A DNA stretch of 64,000 nucleotides. It comes from Hexactinellida sp. DTS-2022 (lineage: Eukaryota > Porifera > Hexactinellida). A program made the position numbers and the translations under genes. The notes beneath the pieces were generated by a model that saw only the letters and a list, made by a program, of their open reading frames with translations, ran no database searches and was not told the origin of the DNA. Positions 30,785 to 42,581 of this stretch are shown in pieces. Every line of letters begins with the position of its first letter. Within the stretch, counting starts at the first letter, position 1. Where the stretch lies: assembly GCA_028753945.1 (NCBI GenBank), contig JAPNXP010000011.1:2480001-2544000 (forward strand), in the 5' to 3' direction.

Positions 30785-32910
30785 TTCGGTCTATAAGAGA
30801 ACTCGCCCCATAAGAGAACTCGTCCCATAAGATCACTCGTCCCTTAACAGAACTCGCCCTAATACGACTTCGGGCCATTGGAGAACTCGGTCAAATACTA
30901 CTCCACTGATTTGCTATTTAAGTTATCAAAGAGATATAAATAAATTGAATACATGTAATTGATAGACACTTCAATGTGGAAATTCAAAACAATAGCAACA
31001 ATACAATGAGTTATATATAAATACCTGTATTTGTAAAACTTGAATCATATTATAATTTTCATAATGGAGAATAGCAATGTTCACAATTTACCACAACCTA
31101 TTGCTGAAAGCACCCGTTTGTCAACCGACTGGATACACGAGAGCAATGCAAGCGAGGAGTTAACACATACTGCCTTACCTTCGTTCAACATACATATCCG
31201 AATCTTTTCAAGATCCTTTGTCAGACCCTGAGCCAGAACATCCTCAGTTGATTCCCGAATTAACAGATCAGCCTCTTATTCATTATCAAGACAATCTTTC
31301 GTTCGAAATTATTGAAAACGGTACACAAAGGTCCAATAAGCTTTTAGTTGATAGTAATGGTTATTCATATACCATGAAATCACACAAACACAGTAGATCT
31401 GGTCGTGTTGTGTGGCGTTGCACTCTCCGAAGGAAAACGATAACATGTTCTGCCACCGTTATTCAGATTGGTGAAGTCTTTACTCCCGGTCCTAATTATC
31501 ATATTCACCCTGCTCAACCTGGATTTGATATTAAAGTGAAAATTACAAAGAAAGTGCACCAAATTGCCAAGGTAAACGTTTTTCGTTCTGCTTCTGCAAT
31601 TGTGGAAGATGTGATGTCTACTGATTTTCAGCTGGAAAAGCCATCAATTAGTCGCCCCAAACCTTCAAATCTCATCCGCAGTAGCAATTACCAACGTCAC
31701 AAGAATCGACCTACTGAACCCCAGGACATATTATTTGACTTAGATTTAAATTGGATTCCTCAAGATTTTTTTCATGGAGACATCAAAGTTCATGGAGCCC
31801 GACATATTTTTTTTGCATCTTTACCACAACTCAATCTTTTAAATAATGCGAGTGTCATCTATTGCGATGCTACTTTCAAAGTTGTTCGACAACCATTTTG
31901 TCAACTGTTCAGTTTACATTCTATTCTAGCTGATGATAATGGTTACTAAGTCAAGCAGGTTCCTCTTGCCTTTGTCATGATGTCACGTCGCCGCAAACGA
32001 GACTATAAGGCCATCTTCCAGCATATTAAGGAAATAATACCAAGCATAAACCCATTCAGGCTGATTACTGATTTTGAAGCAGCCATCTGGAACGGAGCAA
32101 GAGAATCTTTCCCAAACATTATCATTAGTGGGTGTAATTTTCATTGGGGACAAGCTCTATGGAGAAAAGTTCAGGAACTGGGACTTGCAGTTTCGTATCG
32201 TACAGTAGGATCTTTTAATGAATATATTAAATTACTATTTGCCCTACCCTTTATTCCTGAAGAACATATTCTACCTTCCTTCATTGAAATCGCAGCATGT
32301 GCAACGCCTGACATTCAACCTCTGATTGAATACATGGATCGTACATGGATGACTGGTGCAATGTGGTCTCCTGCGGATTGGTGCGTTTTCAAAAGAGCTA
32401 TCCGAACTAATAACGACGTTGAGGGATGGCACAATCGATTAAATACAAGGGCCCAGCACAGCAATATTTCTTTTTATATACTTATATCTTTGCTTCATTC
32501 AGAAGCTGTTCTCATTCCTATCCAGCAAATACTGGCCCATGAAGACAAACTCAGAAAATATCAGAAAAAGGAAACACTAACATTCCAAGGGAAGTTATTT
32601 CAACTGTGGCGCGATTATAGGAAAGTTAACATAACTACAAGTCAGCTATTGAAAAGCGTATCGCAAATAACAGCCCTAGCAATAAGTTAATTAATTTCAG
32701 ATAACAGTCCCAGAAAAACTTAATTATTTTATTTTCTTATTATTAATTATAGTTTTACTTAACCAATAAATTAAGGAATAAATATTTGTTTGAACTGAAT
32801 TAATTAGCTCTAAAACCTCAGTTCTGGGCAGAGTGCCCCCAGGCCGAGTTCTCCTGGGCCGAGTGCTCCGGAGCCGAATTCTCTAGTCCGAGTTCTCCAG
32901 GTATCAAACA
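30785..32910 (+). mobile_element. MULE transposon with GAGAACTCG tandem-repeat TIRs
   Basis: Left (about 30787-30895) and right (about 32818-32905) borders carry the same tandem word in opposite orientation: AAGAGAACTCGCCCCAT on the left and GCCGAGTTCTCCTGGGCC on the right, roughly 18-20 bp per unit and strongly diverged. The exact ends and TSD could not be fixed. It contains one transposase gene. Confidence 0.7.
31064..32690 (+). pseudogene. MULE transposase, near-intact, single stop
   Basis: The first ATG at 31064 reads MENSNVHNLPQPIAES; a small shift near 31200 joins the main frame. FLYWCH-like domain: SYTMKSHKHSRSGRVVWRCT and CSATVIQ with HIHP. Catalytic core: IYCDATFKV (first Asp), LITDFEAAIW (second Asp), GCNFHWGQALW (the C-x2-H of MULEs) and TNNDVEGWHNRL (Glu). 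A lone TAA at 31947-31949 sits inside DDNGY-VKQVPLAFVMM, between the two aspartates, with the same frame open on both sides (243 and 237 codons). It may have died very recently, or the stop may be read through or miscalled. Confidence 0.85.
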
Positions 32911-33635
32911 TCCTATATATATCGGCTTCTCCTGAATCAATCAATAAGAAACTTTGACCATTTGCTTTTAACAACTTTCGGTTTTTATTTTTTTAATCCA
33001 CTCATAGTTTAGTCTGTATAGTACAAATTTGTTATTTGCTAGCATCTTGTATTTACAATAAGATTTAAAAATATCCTACTAATTTACTTCGAAAACATCA
33101 CTAGTTGATCATAGATTTAACGTATAACACGTACTGATGGATAGCGTGTCACGTATAATGTGTATTATACGCAATAAGCGGATTAATCAACTTAAACGCA
33201 AAACCTATCCCGCGCACAGTGTGGAACCATGGGGTAATAGGTCAAATTTTGACATAGCTGAATGCTAAATAATAAGATACGTTCGATTCTACATTATTGA
33301 AAGATTAGGAAATTGTCATTATCATTTGCCTTGGCTAAATATATATTGCTTACACAATGTTCAAAAGTTATGCACAAAATTTGAAAATTTAATTCCAGAA
33401 AAACCACAATTATCTATTGTTAGCGTACGTTACTCAATCTAATTAAGCTTGATTATTTGGTATTCAAAACATATATGCGTATTCTTATACATTCTTTGTT
33501 AGATTTTAACTAGTTTACAAACCGAACTAACAATGTGTTTATTTTTTATGAATTTTGATGATAAGTCCCTCCATTGTGGAAAATATTCCAACCGGAGATT
33601 TTATAATGCAAACAATTGCGAGCTGAATATATTGC
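32911..33635. other. Gene-free stretch
   Basis: AT-rich, without recognised genes or bounded repeats. A dyad ATACGTGTTATAC/GTATAATGTG lies near 33120-33165. Confidence 0.35.
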
Positions 33636-33639
33636 GTTT

Positions 33640-34375
33640 TTATATTTCTACGCCCGCCCAAAGCGACAACCTACAAAAGGATGTGGCAGCAAATCCAGCT
33701 CCTTTGTCCTGCTGCTCAGATGATAATGGACTTTGAAAAAGCGTCACCCAACAGCTAAAGTGTTGTTTCTTCCACCTAGCGAAAAATGTATAGCGCAAAG
33801 TGCAGGCTGAGGGGATGCAAGCTGAGTACAATCTGCATAGAGATCTGGCTATAAGCATCCGACTGCTACCAGCTCTCGCATTTGCTCCACCATCCCATGT
33901 ACGACATCACTTCAATGAGGTAGCTGAGCCGATGCCACAAGCAGCCGGTCTGCTGGCGTACTTCGAGGACACCTACATCGGACGCCTGCTCCCGAGCGGA
34001 ACTTACCAGGAGGATCTATTTCCTATCGACCTGTGGAATTATCACATAATGACACCATTCGGAATACCTCGAACCACTAATGCTGTCGAGATGACATCGC
34101 TCCTTTAATTCAACCATTGGATATCATCATCCGAACATGTGGAAATTCATCACAGCTCTGAAGCGGGAGCAGTGAGTAGTCGAAGGACGACATGCCAAGT
34201 TCGTCGCAGGAGCTCAGCCGTCCAAGAGGAGGAGGTGCCAAGCCAACGAACAAGCATTAAAAACTTTGATTGTGAGCAATTATTTCCGTCCTGGATTGGA
34301 GTTCTTAAGCGGAGTAGCGCACCATTTTAGTTTGGGAACTGCTTTAGGAGTCAAGATGAGATATGTAGTAAATCA
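33640..34375 (+). pseudogene. MULE transposase fragment, third lineage
   Basis: Only the second half of a FLYWCH-MULE transposase remains, in several frames: TYKRMWQQIQLLCPAAQ, MIMDFEKAS (second Asp), CCFFHLAKNV then a stop, KVQAEGMQAEY, LLPALAFAPPSHV, IGRLLPSGTYQ, IPRTTNAVE, HRSFNSTIGYHHPNMWKF and FLSGVAHHFSLG. The Trp codon in the EAWHRSF motif is TGA. Close in motif order to the 53.2-kb transposase but clearly older. Tandem TIRs were not recognised. Confidence 0.75.
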
Positions 34376-34379
34376 TCAC

Positions 34380-35570
34380 TCAATTATTTATTTGCATGTC
34401 CTTTGAAGTATTTTATTATAATTAATGTTATACCGTTATATTAAAGTAACCATTTATTGATTATGAACTCTAAAAAAAACTAGCCAATCAAATAAGTACC
34501 ATTCTCTCGTGTAACATTTTGTCTAACTACATTCTGTCTGTAACGTTATGTCGGTCGGTATTCCAAAATATAGAGTAATCAATATTTGATTATTATTGAA
34601 CATATAAAAAATATTCAAAAATTAATACATTATGATGTCATTTCATATATTTCTAGTTGAGTTGGAACATAACTAACAATATTTTTGGATTCTACGTAGT
34701 CGATTTCCTATCTATACTAATGCAACTTTTATGCGTACCATTAACGTAAATACCTATTACCCCATAATCGCCATTTTGTCAGCTGTTCACTATAACTTCG
34801 GATAAATAATCAATTTAGAAGTGTTTCAACTGAATTTTTATAGATTAGATTTAGTTGTGAAATTTTACTATATATATATATAATTTTGAGAAAGTTCCCA
34901 ACCATTTTCCAACTCTATACTATACATTCACAAAGGTATTCCCTTGCGGATATGCTTGTTACAGGCTAAGACTGAGCTACATAAGAAAAAAATGCTCTTT
35001 GAACCACACCAACTAGATTCAGAATTAAATCCTACATCCATAATCGAGATTTTGAAATTCCTCGATCAATGTATTTGAAAATAATTTCATTATCTGTATC
35101 TGTGGATGTTTCTTCCATTTATCGCAAATAATTTACTGGAGAATTCAAGCTCCTCGATTAATACCCGCGAATGATGAAGATAAATTTAGCTTTGAAACTG
35201 AAGATGTTGCCTTATTTGGCTTTCGTATCGTGATCGATGTAGTAGATTGTTTTAATATCTTAATGCAATAAGATCCCCTATCTGGGATAACAGTACTTTA
35301 TTATAGGAAAATAACGCGCCATGAAATTAACGCGAATTGCTCCAATTTCCGTCGTGTTAATTTCATACCGCGTTAATTTCCTATAATAGGGTCATTAGAC
35401 TAGGACAGAATATATCCGGGAGTATAATTAGGCATTATAGATCAGTTTCATCCAACCAAAGATTGTTGTACCTATTCCAGTGCCGTAGGGGCAGGTGCGG
35501 CCATGACCGCACCAATAATTTTGGTTACCACACAAATATTCGGGGACACATTTAAGTACCGACAACTATA
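34380..35570. other. Gene-free stretch with one small MITE
   Basis: A short coding-like string (KMLFEPHQLDSELNPTSI at about 34990) is the only hint of protein and is too short to assign. Otherwise AT-rich DNA, plus the inverted-repeat element at 35299-35390. Confidence 0.35.
35299..35390. mobile_element. 92-bp palindromic MITE
   Basis: TATTATAGGAAAATAACGCG and its inverse CGCGTTAATTTCCTATAATA enclose a second nested pair, ATGAAATTAACGCG and GTGTTAATTTCAT. The whole element folds into one hairpin. Confidence 0.7.
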
Positions 35571-36020
35571 GGAGCGGCCAGGGCCGGATTAAGACTGTGC
35601 GAGGCACAGTGGGCAAACCAGTGGAAATAGCGTTATTTTTAATGCAACCTTATTCATGAAATTGATATATTATCTATTTCTAAGATACCTAAGGATCAAA
35701 GAAATGTAATTACTTTTAGCACATTCCAATTGGTAGTGAAAATATGTCAATTTTAGTAGCAGTCACCATACACGTTTTCCAAGCGATTGTAGGAGTTTCT
35801 ATTATGCTATCAAGTTTCATAGTATTTCTAACAATACAAAAGCACCATCTATGCACTATCACAAGCTTATTCGAATAAATTTTTTATCGTAGATTAATAC
35901 TGAAACATTTAGTAAACTAGCTACCTCATGCTTTTAGATGAACATACATTTATTAATCTCACTCTAGATAAATATTAAATACATTTATTTCCCATATTTA
36001 GTCTTCGGACTTCTTTGGCC

Positions 36021-36305
36021 TGTTGCATGATATTCTGAGACGCGTGAGATTCTGAGACATTGTATTACCAAACCATGGATGTGCTATTACAAATTATACA
36101 GTGAAATACTGAGACGCTATAAAAGGAAATTTTGGCTTATTTTTACTTTTTATTATGAATTTAATTTAAGTTTGAGATGCGTGAGATTTTGAGACATTGT
36201 ATTAGCAAACCATGGATGTGCTATTACAAATTATACAGTGATATTTTGAGACACTATAAAAGGAAATTTTGGCTTATTTTTACTTTTTATTATGAATTTA
36301 ATTAA
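36021..36305. repeat. Left TIR of Ginger with two subterminal repeats
   Basis: Two roughly 145-bp units, each with TGAGAY, CCATGGATGTGCTATTACAA, TATACAGTGA and AAGGAAATTTTGGCTTATTT in the same order. Confidence 0.85.
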
Positions 36306-36447
36306 AAATACTATGATTTTCATATCATAGTATAGATAAACCCTATACTATTATCAAATTTACTATATAAGACATTTAATATATGCATTAATTGTCTTAT
36401 TCATTTACAACAAACAAACAAACAAACAAATCTATTCTTATTTCGAA

Positions 36448-39400
36448 ATGAATCCAAATGAATATGACGAAATCATTCACTTTCTTCGTGAAGAAAAATA
36501 TCCTGAAGCCTCTCAAGCTTCACGTCAGACAAAATGGAACTACAAAAGAAGAGTGTCTTCCTATTTATTGGAGATACCAACAGACTTTACAAGGTAATAT
36601 TGACTTCCTTATTCCCCTAGACCATTTTTATATATTCCATGGTTTAATTGAATTCTCCCTTTAGAGAGTAAAACTGGAAGGCACAGAAGCAGATTTGGCA
36701 GTTCCATTGCAGTCTGAGTTGGACAGCATCTATGAGAAGTTCCATGACGAAGTCGGTCATCCCGGAATAAATACGACCCTACATTCAGTTCAGCAAAGAT
36801 ACACATGGGCAGGCGTTTCCCAAGACGTTAAAGAATATGTGAGTTAAATTATCCGGTATACTTTCCTATGTAGCACGTGGTTCGGTCATTGGCCGGACCA
36901 CTTCTGTATTTTGTTCGTAGCTTGTAAGATTTACCTACCTATCTCGTTTCAATTGAACATTCTTATTTATATTATTCAATTGGGGTATTTTAATTTTGAA
37001 TCATTTCAAAGGGTATGATGCATTCTAACTTAATGTATACTAAGTCACCCAAACTATTTGAACAGTATTTTTATTCCTGTTAAAAAATTACAATATACTT
37101 CTCGTTAGCGTAATAAAGCCTGCTGAATTAAACTACTCTCAAATGACTTTATCTTGTAATATATTTCTTAAATTATACACTAGTAATGGCTTTCTTATAT
37201 TATTAAGGTAAAGACGTGCCATATATGTCAGATGACAGCGGCCTTGCCACCTCAACCGCAAAAGAAACTCCAACCAATACCACCTCCTTCTAAAACGTGG
37301 AGACATATAGGAATGGACCTGATATGCGACCTCCCTGAGAGTGAAGACGGCTACAAACACGTTCTAGTCACTGTATGCTACCTGAGCAAATATGTTGCAG
37401 TACGCCCTCTCAAGACCAAGACTTCACAAGAAGTTATTCAGAATCTGAAGGACATCTATCTCGATATGGGATTACCTGATATTATCCAGCACGACCAGGG
37501 CAAAGAGTTCACAAGCAATGTGAGTAGTATAATGTAATACTGTTTGTTAGATTAGTGTTAATTAATTCATTCATTCATTAAAATTAAATAACTTATATAA
37601 TTATCATAATTATCTAATTTTACACACTAACATTATAGTATGTATTATTATTTGTATTTATTTATTTATTGTATTTTTATTTATTGTATTTAACAGATAT
37701 TTAAGGAATTCAACCAGAAATTGGGTATCGACAATCGTAGCACTCGTGCTTACCACCCCATGGCTAACGGCTTAGTCGAAGCGCACAACAAGATTCTGAA
37801 ACAGTTAGTATTTTGTAATATAATTTTAAGACCAATTTACGTATTATCCATATAGAAAACTGATTAAAATGGAGAGTCAGATAGGGGATCATTGGTCCAA
37901 ACTGCTCAAACAGGCTGTGCTTGCAATGAACTCCTGCAAGAAAAGATCCCTCGGACAAACTCCATTCAAGGTCATGTGGGGAAGAGAGTCCCGGCATCAA
38001 GATCTCTTGTCCACCATTAACGACCTGCATACCAACGATGAGGAAGACTTTGATTTGGAAGAATCGATTTCTCAGAACTCACAGATCCACTAGATGATAT
38101 CGAAGGTATAAACGACATATTTTGCCCACCTCCTGATAATCCCCTCGAAGCAGTTAGCAACATTGATGAATCTCGAACTTCAACACAGCAATCAGCTATG
38201 GACTGCATCAGTTTTGAACAACTCAAGCAGAAGATACAATATGATAAGAAAGTTAACACTAGTCGGTTAGTTGAACTGCTGACGATATTTAATTCATACA
38301 TAACACACAGTCTATCTTGTTACTAAAGTTCGATTCATTCCTTCGATAATAATTATTTCCATAATTATTATCTCTGTAATTAGTACACCTCTAAAGAAGG
38401 GTGATAAGATCATCTATACCAACATGCCCAAAATAAAACACATGCCCAAAACAAAGAAGCAAACGAAACATCTCGGGCCTTACACGGTGTCGAAATCAAC
38501 AGAAAGCCATGTTATAATTTCTCAAACAGAATTAGGAACGAAGAAGGACAAAAAGATTCCAATCCATATCACAAGACCTTACTTCGAAAGATCCTCTAGT
38601 CCCAAGAATACTAAGAAGAAAGTAAGCCTCGATACTAGCATCGGAATCAACACCTCACAGGTAAATTCATTGTGATTGAGTTGTTATTTAAAATATAAAA
38701 TAGTTTTTTAGATGTACCAGAATCTCTTCGGATTTTCTACGGAATCTATATTTCAACACCTTAATAACTTAAAAGTAAGCTTCCCGTTTCACATCTATAG
38801 TCTAATTCATTTAGTGTAATCTTTATTGACACTCATTGTTATTTTCGCTTTACACCTTCTCTTGACGTCAATCCAGAATATTTGTAACATTCCATAATAT
38901 TTTTCTTATTACAATGTTCTCATTTGATAGGAAATCCTAAAGCAGAATATACGTGGGCAGACCTTCATGACTCCTCTACATGAAGAGCTGGACCACTTGC
39001 TATACAAAGCGCACAGCTACACTCCCAACACGATGTTATTCGAGTATTTGGATGGCGGAAAAGAAGAGGAAGTTGTAAGTTAATTAACAATGATTCATAC
39101 GATAACTACAAATTACCATTTTACCCATTTATTGTAGAAGAGAGATATTATGGAGATTATACTCGGATGGACATCAGATCTCTACCCCAGCTATACAGAT
39201 ACCCAACGTGCTAGATACACACACAAAGTACTGTATTTCCTGGTAAGTCAAAACTATCTACCAATACACTCATACAACTCAATTCAATTTAAATTATTAT
39301 GTTTGTTTAGTATATCAAAGCAAGTTGTGACATTATAAAAATTCCTATATTTATTAAATGGTAAACAAATTAATATTTTAGGCAATACTGTATCTAAACA

Positions 39401-40065
39401 CAATGCTATGGGAATCATTTCACGACGCAGTTCCGCTTCGTAATCCCTACGACACACCGATGGACCCAAGGATCACAGTGATAGATGAAAATTGGCAGCG
39501 AAGTAAATGCGATATGTTGGGGATATCATTTGAATCAGTTTGTAGACAACCATTTAATAGCGTTGGGAAGTTACTTAGCGATTTTGAACCTTGCGATGCG
39601 GAACATATCGAAGGAGATGGTAATTGTCTATTTCGATGCATATCCAAATTAATTACTGGGAGTGAAAACAGCCACCTACATCTTCGTTCCATCATCTCTC
39701 GCTTTATCGCCAGTGAAGGAACAAGGAAACTAGGATGGTATTTTAAAACTAAACGAACGACACCGTGTGAATACCTTAGCACACAAAGACTTATTAATCG
39801 TGAATCCATTTGGGGAACAGATGTGGAAATTTATGCTGCTTCTGCTATTCTTGATGCCGATGTATACGTTGCCAATAACTTCTACACACCGAAAGACTCA
39901 TTAATTCGCGAGGTGCGTTGGAGTTTACACAGAGCCACAGATAAGCCTACAGCCATCCTTTATATCCAAAACTACTTCGACCACTATCAACCTGTCGTAT
40001 CAATGCTGATCACGAATTACAAGACATATGGAACTATTTCAGATGATGTCCAAACGATTGAATAA
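36448..40065 (+). CDS. Ginger integrase-type transposase fused to an OTU protease domain
   Basis: Ten exons with GT-AG borders and consistent phases: 36448-36593, 36667-36838, 37208-37519, 37697-37803, 37856-38265, 38384-38660, 38712-38774, 38931-39074, 39138-39242, 39382-40065. Order: a short helical N-terminus (MNPNEYDEIIHFLREEKYPE); H2C2 zinc module (KFHDEVGHPG ... VKTCHICQM); integrase core with GMDLICDLP (first Asp), IIQHDQGKEF (second Asp) and ANGLVEAHN (Glu), completing DDE; a linker; a GPY/F module (HLGPYTVSKS ... ITRPYFERS); a 130-residue region of unknown fold; then an OTU cysteine protease with EGDGNCLFRCISKL (Asp-Cys) and IQNYFDHYQP (His). OTU enzymes cleave ubiquitin-type linkages. 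One frame change in exon 5 near 38070 (SISQNSQIH then stop, versus FSELTDPLDD onward) is the only lesion; with it corrected the gene is otherwise open. Confidence 0.88.
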
Positions 40066-40410
40066 CAGCTCACAACACTCTATCGAAAGCGCTCAAAGGC
40101 AAGGTACATCGAACTTTGTGGGGACCTCTGCTCGAGGTTATTCAGGCAACGCAATCCCAATCATGGTGAGCCCAGATTATGGAAACGTGACCTGCAACGG
40201 CACATCCCCAGTGGCGAAAGACGAGCTGTTATCTACGATCTAGGATGCAAAAGACTGACGACTAGTATGTAGGTAAATTATCTGTCGAATCAAGTGAGTT
40301 AACATTTTTAATTATCTACTAATATACTTTATACTAAGTAATTAATTAGTTTCTATTTAGTAAGTCCACCATAGACGATGTAACTTTGTTACATCGTATA
40401 TTATTAAGTG

Positions 40411-40642
40411 CAGTGAACTCCCGTTATAACGAATTGCGGACATCGATTTAATATTTGTATACACCTAATTTGTTATAAGCAGATTAAAATTAATTACTCA
40501 GAAATTTATGGGGTAAGAAATATCTTCGTTAAAAAGAGATTACATATATGAATTTATTTGATTATAGTATAGTCAAATATAAGGATGTACGGACCATTGA
40601 ACTTTGTTATAAGCCGATTTATATCCGAATTGGAGTTCACTG
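40411..40642. mobile_element. Tc1/pogo-type MITE in the Ginger 3' region
   Basis: CAGTGAACTCCCGTTATAAC at the left and CGAATTGGAGTTCACTG at the right are inverse; TTATAAGC words recur inside. 232 bp, non-coding. Confidence 0.65.
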
Positions 40643-41164
40643 TAATAGTGTTTAATTTCAGAGTTTGAGTAATTTACTGTAACTTAACCTATTTTCATTT
40701 GAGAGTTTTTTTTGTACACTGGGAACCGCATTATCAGGGCGCATCAATGCGATGCTCATTCTGTTACACACATACGAACGAAGGCTAATTAACTTAAAAA
40801 TTGGGGCCGATTGAATGGATATAGCTATGCGGTTTCCACTGTATGAATGGAGAGGATAGGGCGGCTGTGTGGGGAAAAGGAGGAGGCCCCCAAATTAATA
40901 ATAGGTTAATACAATCAAAACTGATTGAAAAAATAGTTTACCTTTTACTGATCTTATAAATATATGTATATCTCTTTCTAGACATTCTCCAAGTTTAAGT
41001 ATGATACATTAAGAAATAAGTTAATCGTTGTGATTATTTCTTTTAGCTATTATATTGGTAGGCTAGTAACCATAAGTCGTCAGAAATCTAGGAATATATT
41101 ATAGAAATTCAGGAGAAATATAAAGGTTTAAACATTTTTAAAAAATCTTTTTATTTCGTAACAA

Positions 41165-41445
41165 CAAAGTTTGTTAAAAATATTTTGTTTGTATTATTTT
41201 GTTAATCGTAATCAGATAAGGTATGTGTTGGCAACTGAAGTAATTGACACTGTGTATTATATTTTCGTTTGTGGGCAATACAAAGTTTACTTTAATTAAG
41301 TAATAGGTAACAAACTTACTTAACAAGACAAAAATTTGGTTTAAAATATTTTGTTTGTATTATTTTGTTAATCGTAATCAGATAAGGTAAGTGCTGGCAA
41401 TTGACGTAATTGACACTGTGTATTAGAATTTCGTAGGTTGGCTAT
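41165..41445. repeat. Direct duplication of about 165 bp
   Basis: AAAATATTTTGTTTGTATTA ... GTAATTGACACTGTGTATTA occurs at about 41178-41262 and again at 41343-41424 with few differences. Confidence 0.8.
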
Positions 41446-41521
41446 GAAAATTTTATAACTATAAGTAATAGCTAACAAAGCTACATAATTTAAATGTTAC
41501 TATTATATTTATTATATTATT

Positions 41522-41713
41522 TAAGAAAGTGGGATGGGGAGAGGAGGGCTTGGGAAGGGGAGAGAAGGGGATGGGACGTTGAAAGATTTTGGAAGGAGGG
41601 GGAAATAATCACGTTAAGGGGACTGTTGAGGGAGGGAATGAGCCGGAGGAGGAGGAGGAGGGAAGACAGGAGGAGGAGGATGTGGAGGAGGAGGGGGATA
41701 TTGATGGGGTTAT
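41522..41713. repeat. Polypurine tract
   Basis: About 190 bases almost entirely A and G on the plus strand (GGGGAGAGGAGGGC, GGAGGAGGAGGAGGG). It also keeps one frame open, rich in Arg and Glu, which I do not regard as a gene. Possible H-DNA or G-quadruplex former. Confidence 0.75.
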
Positions 41714-42114
41714 TATAATAATTTATTTAATGTTGTGTTTTTTTATTTAGTTTATGTATTTATTATTAGGTTTCGTTTATATTAATTTAGTATGTTTATT
41801 CTGTTTGTTTGTAATAGTTGTTTTTGTTTTACTTAATTAAAGTTGTGTCTCTACAATTTTTAGTATTATAACCATATGGTGAATTGGGAAATTAGTAGAT
41901 TAGGTAAACTAGTCAAATCAGATATACATTGGAAATTGGGCGTTTAAGTTGCTATAATTATCAGTAATTTAAATTAATTTAAAAGAGATACTTATTGTAG
42001 ATAAAATATAACATATAGTGAGACGTTCAAAACAGGTATCCACTCAGAAATTGTTATATACCAGTGTCTCAAAAGAATACAAAATAGCACATCTATGTCT
42101 CTGGTTTATCTTTA

Positions 42115-42577
42115 CTATCGTCTCAAAATTGTTAGAATCGTTAATTCATAATAAAAAGTAAAAATAAGCCAAAAAATTACTTTTATAGTAGTGTCTCAAA
42201 ATATCACAGTATAAATTCTAATAGCACATCCATGGTTTGCTAATACAATGTCTCAAAATCTCACGCGTCTCAAAATTAAATTATTCTTGAATTCATATTA
42301 AAAAGTAAAAATAAACCAAAAATTTCCTTTTATAGCGTCTCAAAATATCACTGTATAATTTGTAATAGCACATCCATGGTTTGCTAATACAATGTCTCAA
42401 AATCTCACGCATCTCAAACTTAAATTAAATTCATAATAAAAAGTAAAAATAAGCCAAAATTTCCTTTTATAGCGTCTCAAAATATCACTGTATAATTTGT
42501 AATAGCACATCCATGGTGTATTTAGTGTATCACATAAGCGTCTCAAAATCTCACGCGTCTCAGAATATCATGCAACA
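42115..42577. repeat. Right TIR of Ginger with four subterminal repeats
   Basis: Inverse of the left TIR with about four repeat units, each with CATCCATGGTTTGCTAATAC or a variant, GCGTCTCAAAATATCAC and AAAGTAAAAATAAGCC. Confidence 0.85.
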
Positions 42578-42581
42578 GGCC

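Larger units (their letters stand above)
40066..42114. other. Ginger 3' non-coding part
   Basis: Between the OTU stop codon and the right TIR there is no conserved gene. It contains a nested MITE, a direct duplication and a polypurine tract, listed separately. Confidence 0.5.
36021..42577 (+). mobile_element. Ginger DNA transposon, complete, 6557 bp
   Basis: The element begins TGTTGCATGATATTCTGAGA and ends with its exact inverse closing in ATGCAACA, giving retroviral-style TG...CA termini. GGCC flanks both ends (36017-36020 and 42578-42581), the 4-bp duplication made by retrovirus-like integrases. The TIRs extend at least 280 bp and hold diverged internal direct repeats (GCGTGAGATTYTGAGACATT with CCATGGATGTGCTATTACAA): two units on the left, four on the right. 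No LTRs, reverse transcriptase or RNase H are present. The only gene is the integrase-OTU gene at 36448-40065. Ginger elements are cut-and-paste relatives of Gypsy integrases. Confidence 0.9.

Noticed and set aside
41494..41718. Arg/Glu/Gly-rich 74-codon frame
   Set aside because: Simple consequence of a polypurine tract; no domain, lies in the Ginger 3' non-coding part.
36021..42577. Reading the integrase gene as an LTR retrotransposon or retrovirus
   Set aside because: No LTRs, primer-binding site, reverse transcriptase or gag; ends are inverted, not direct, and the gene has introns. Ginger fits better.
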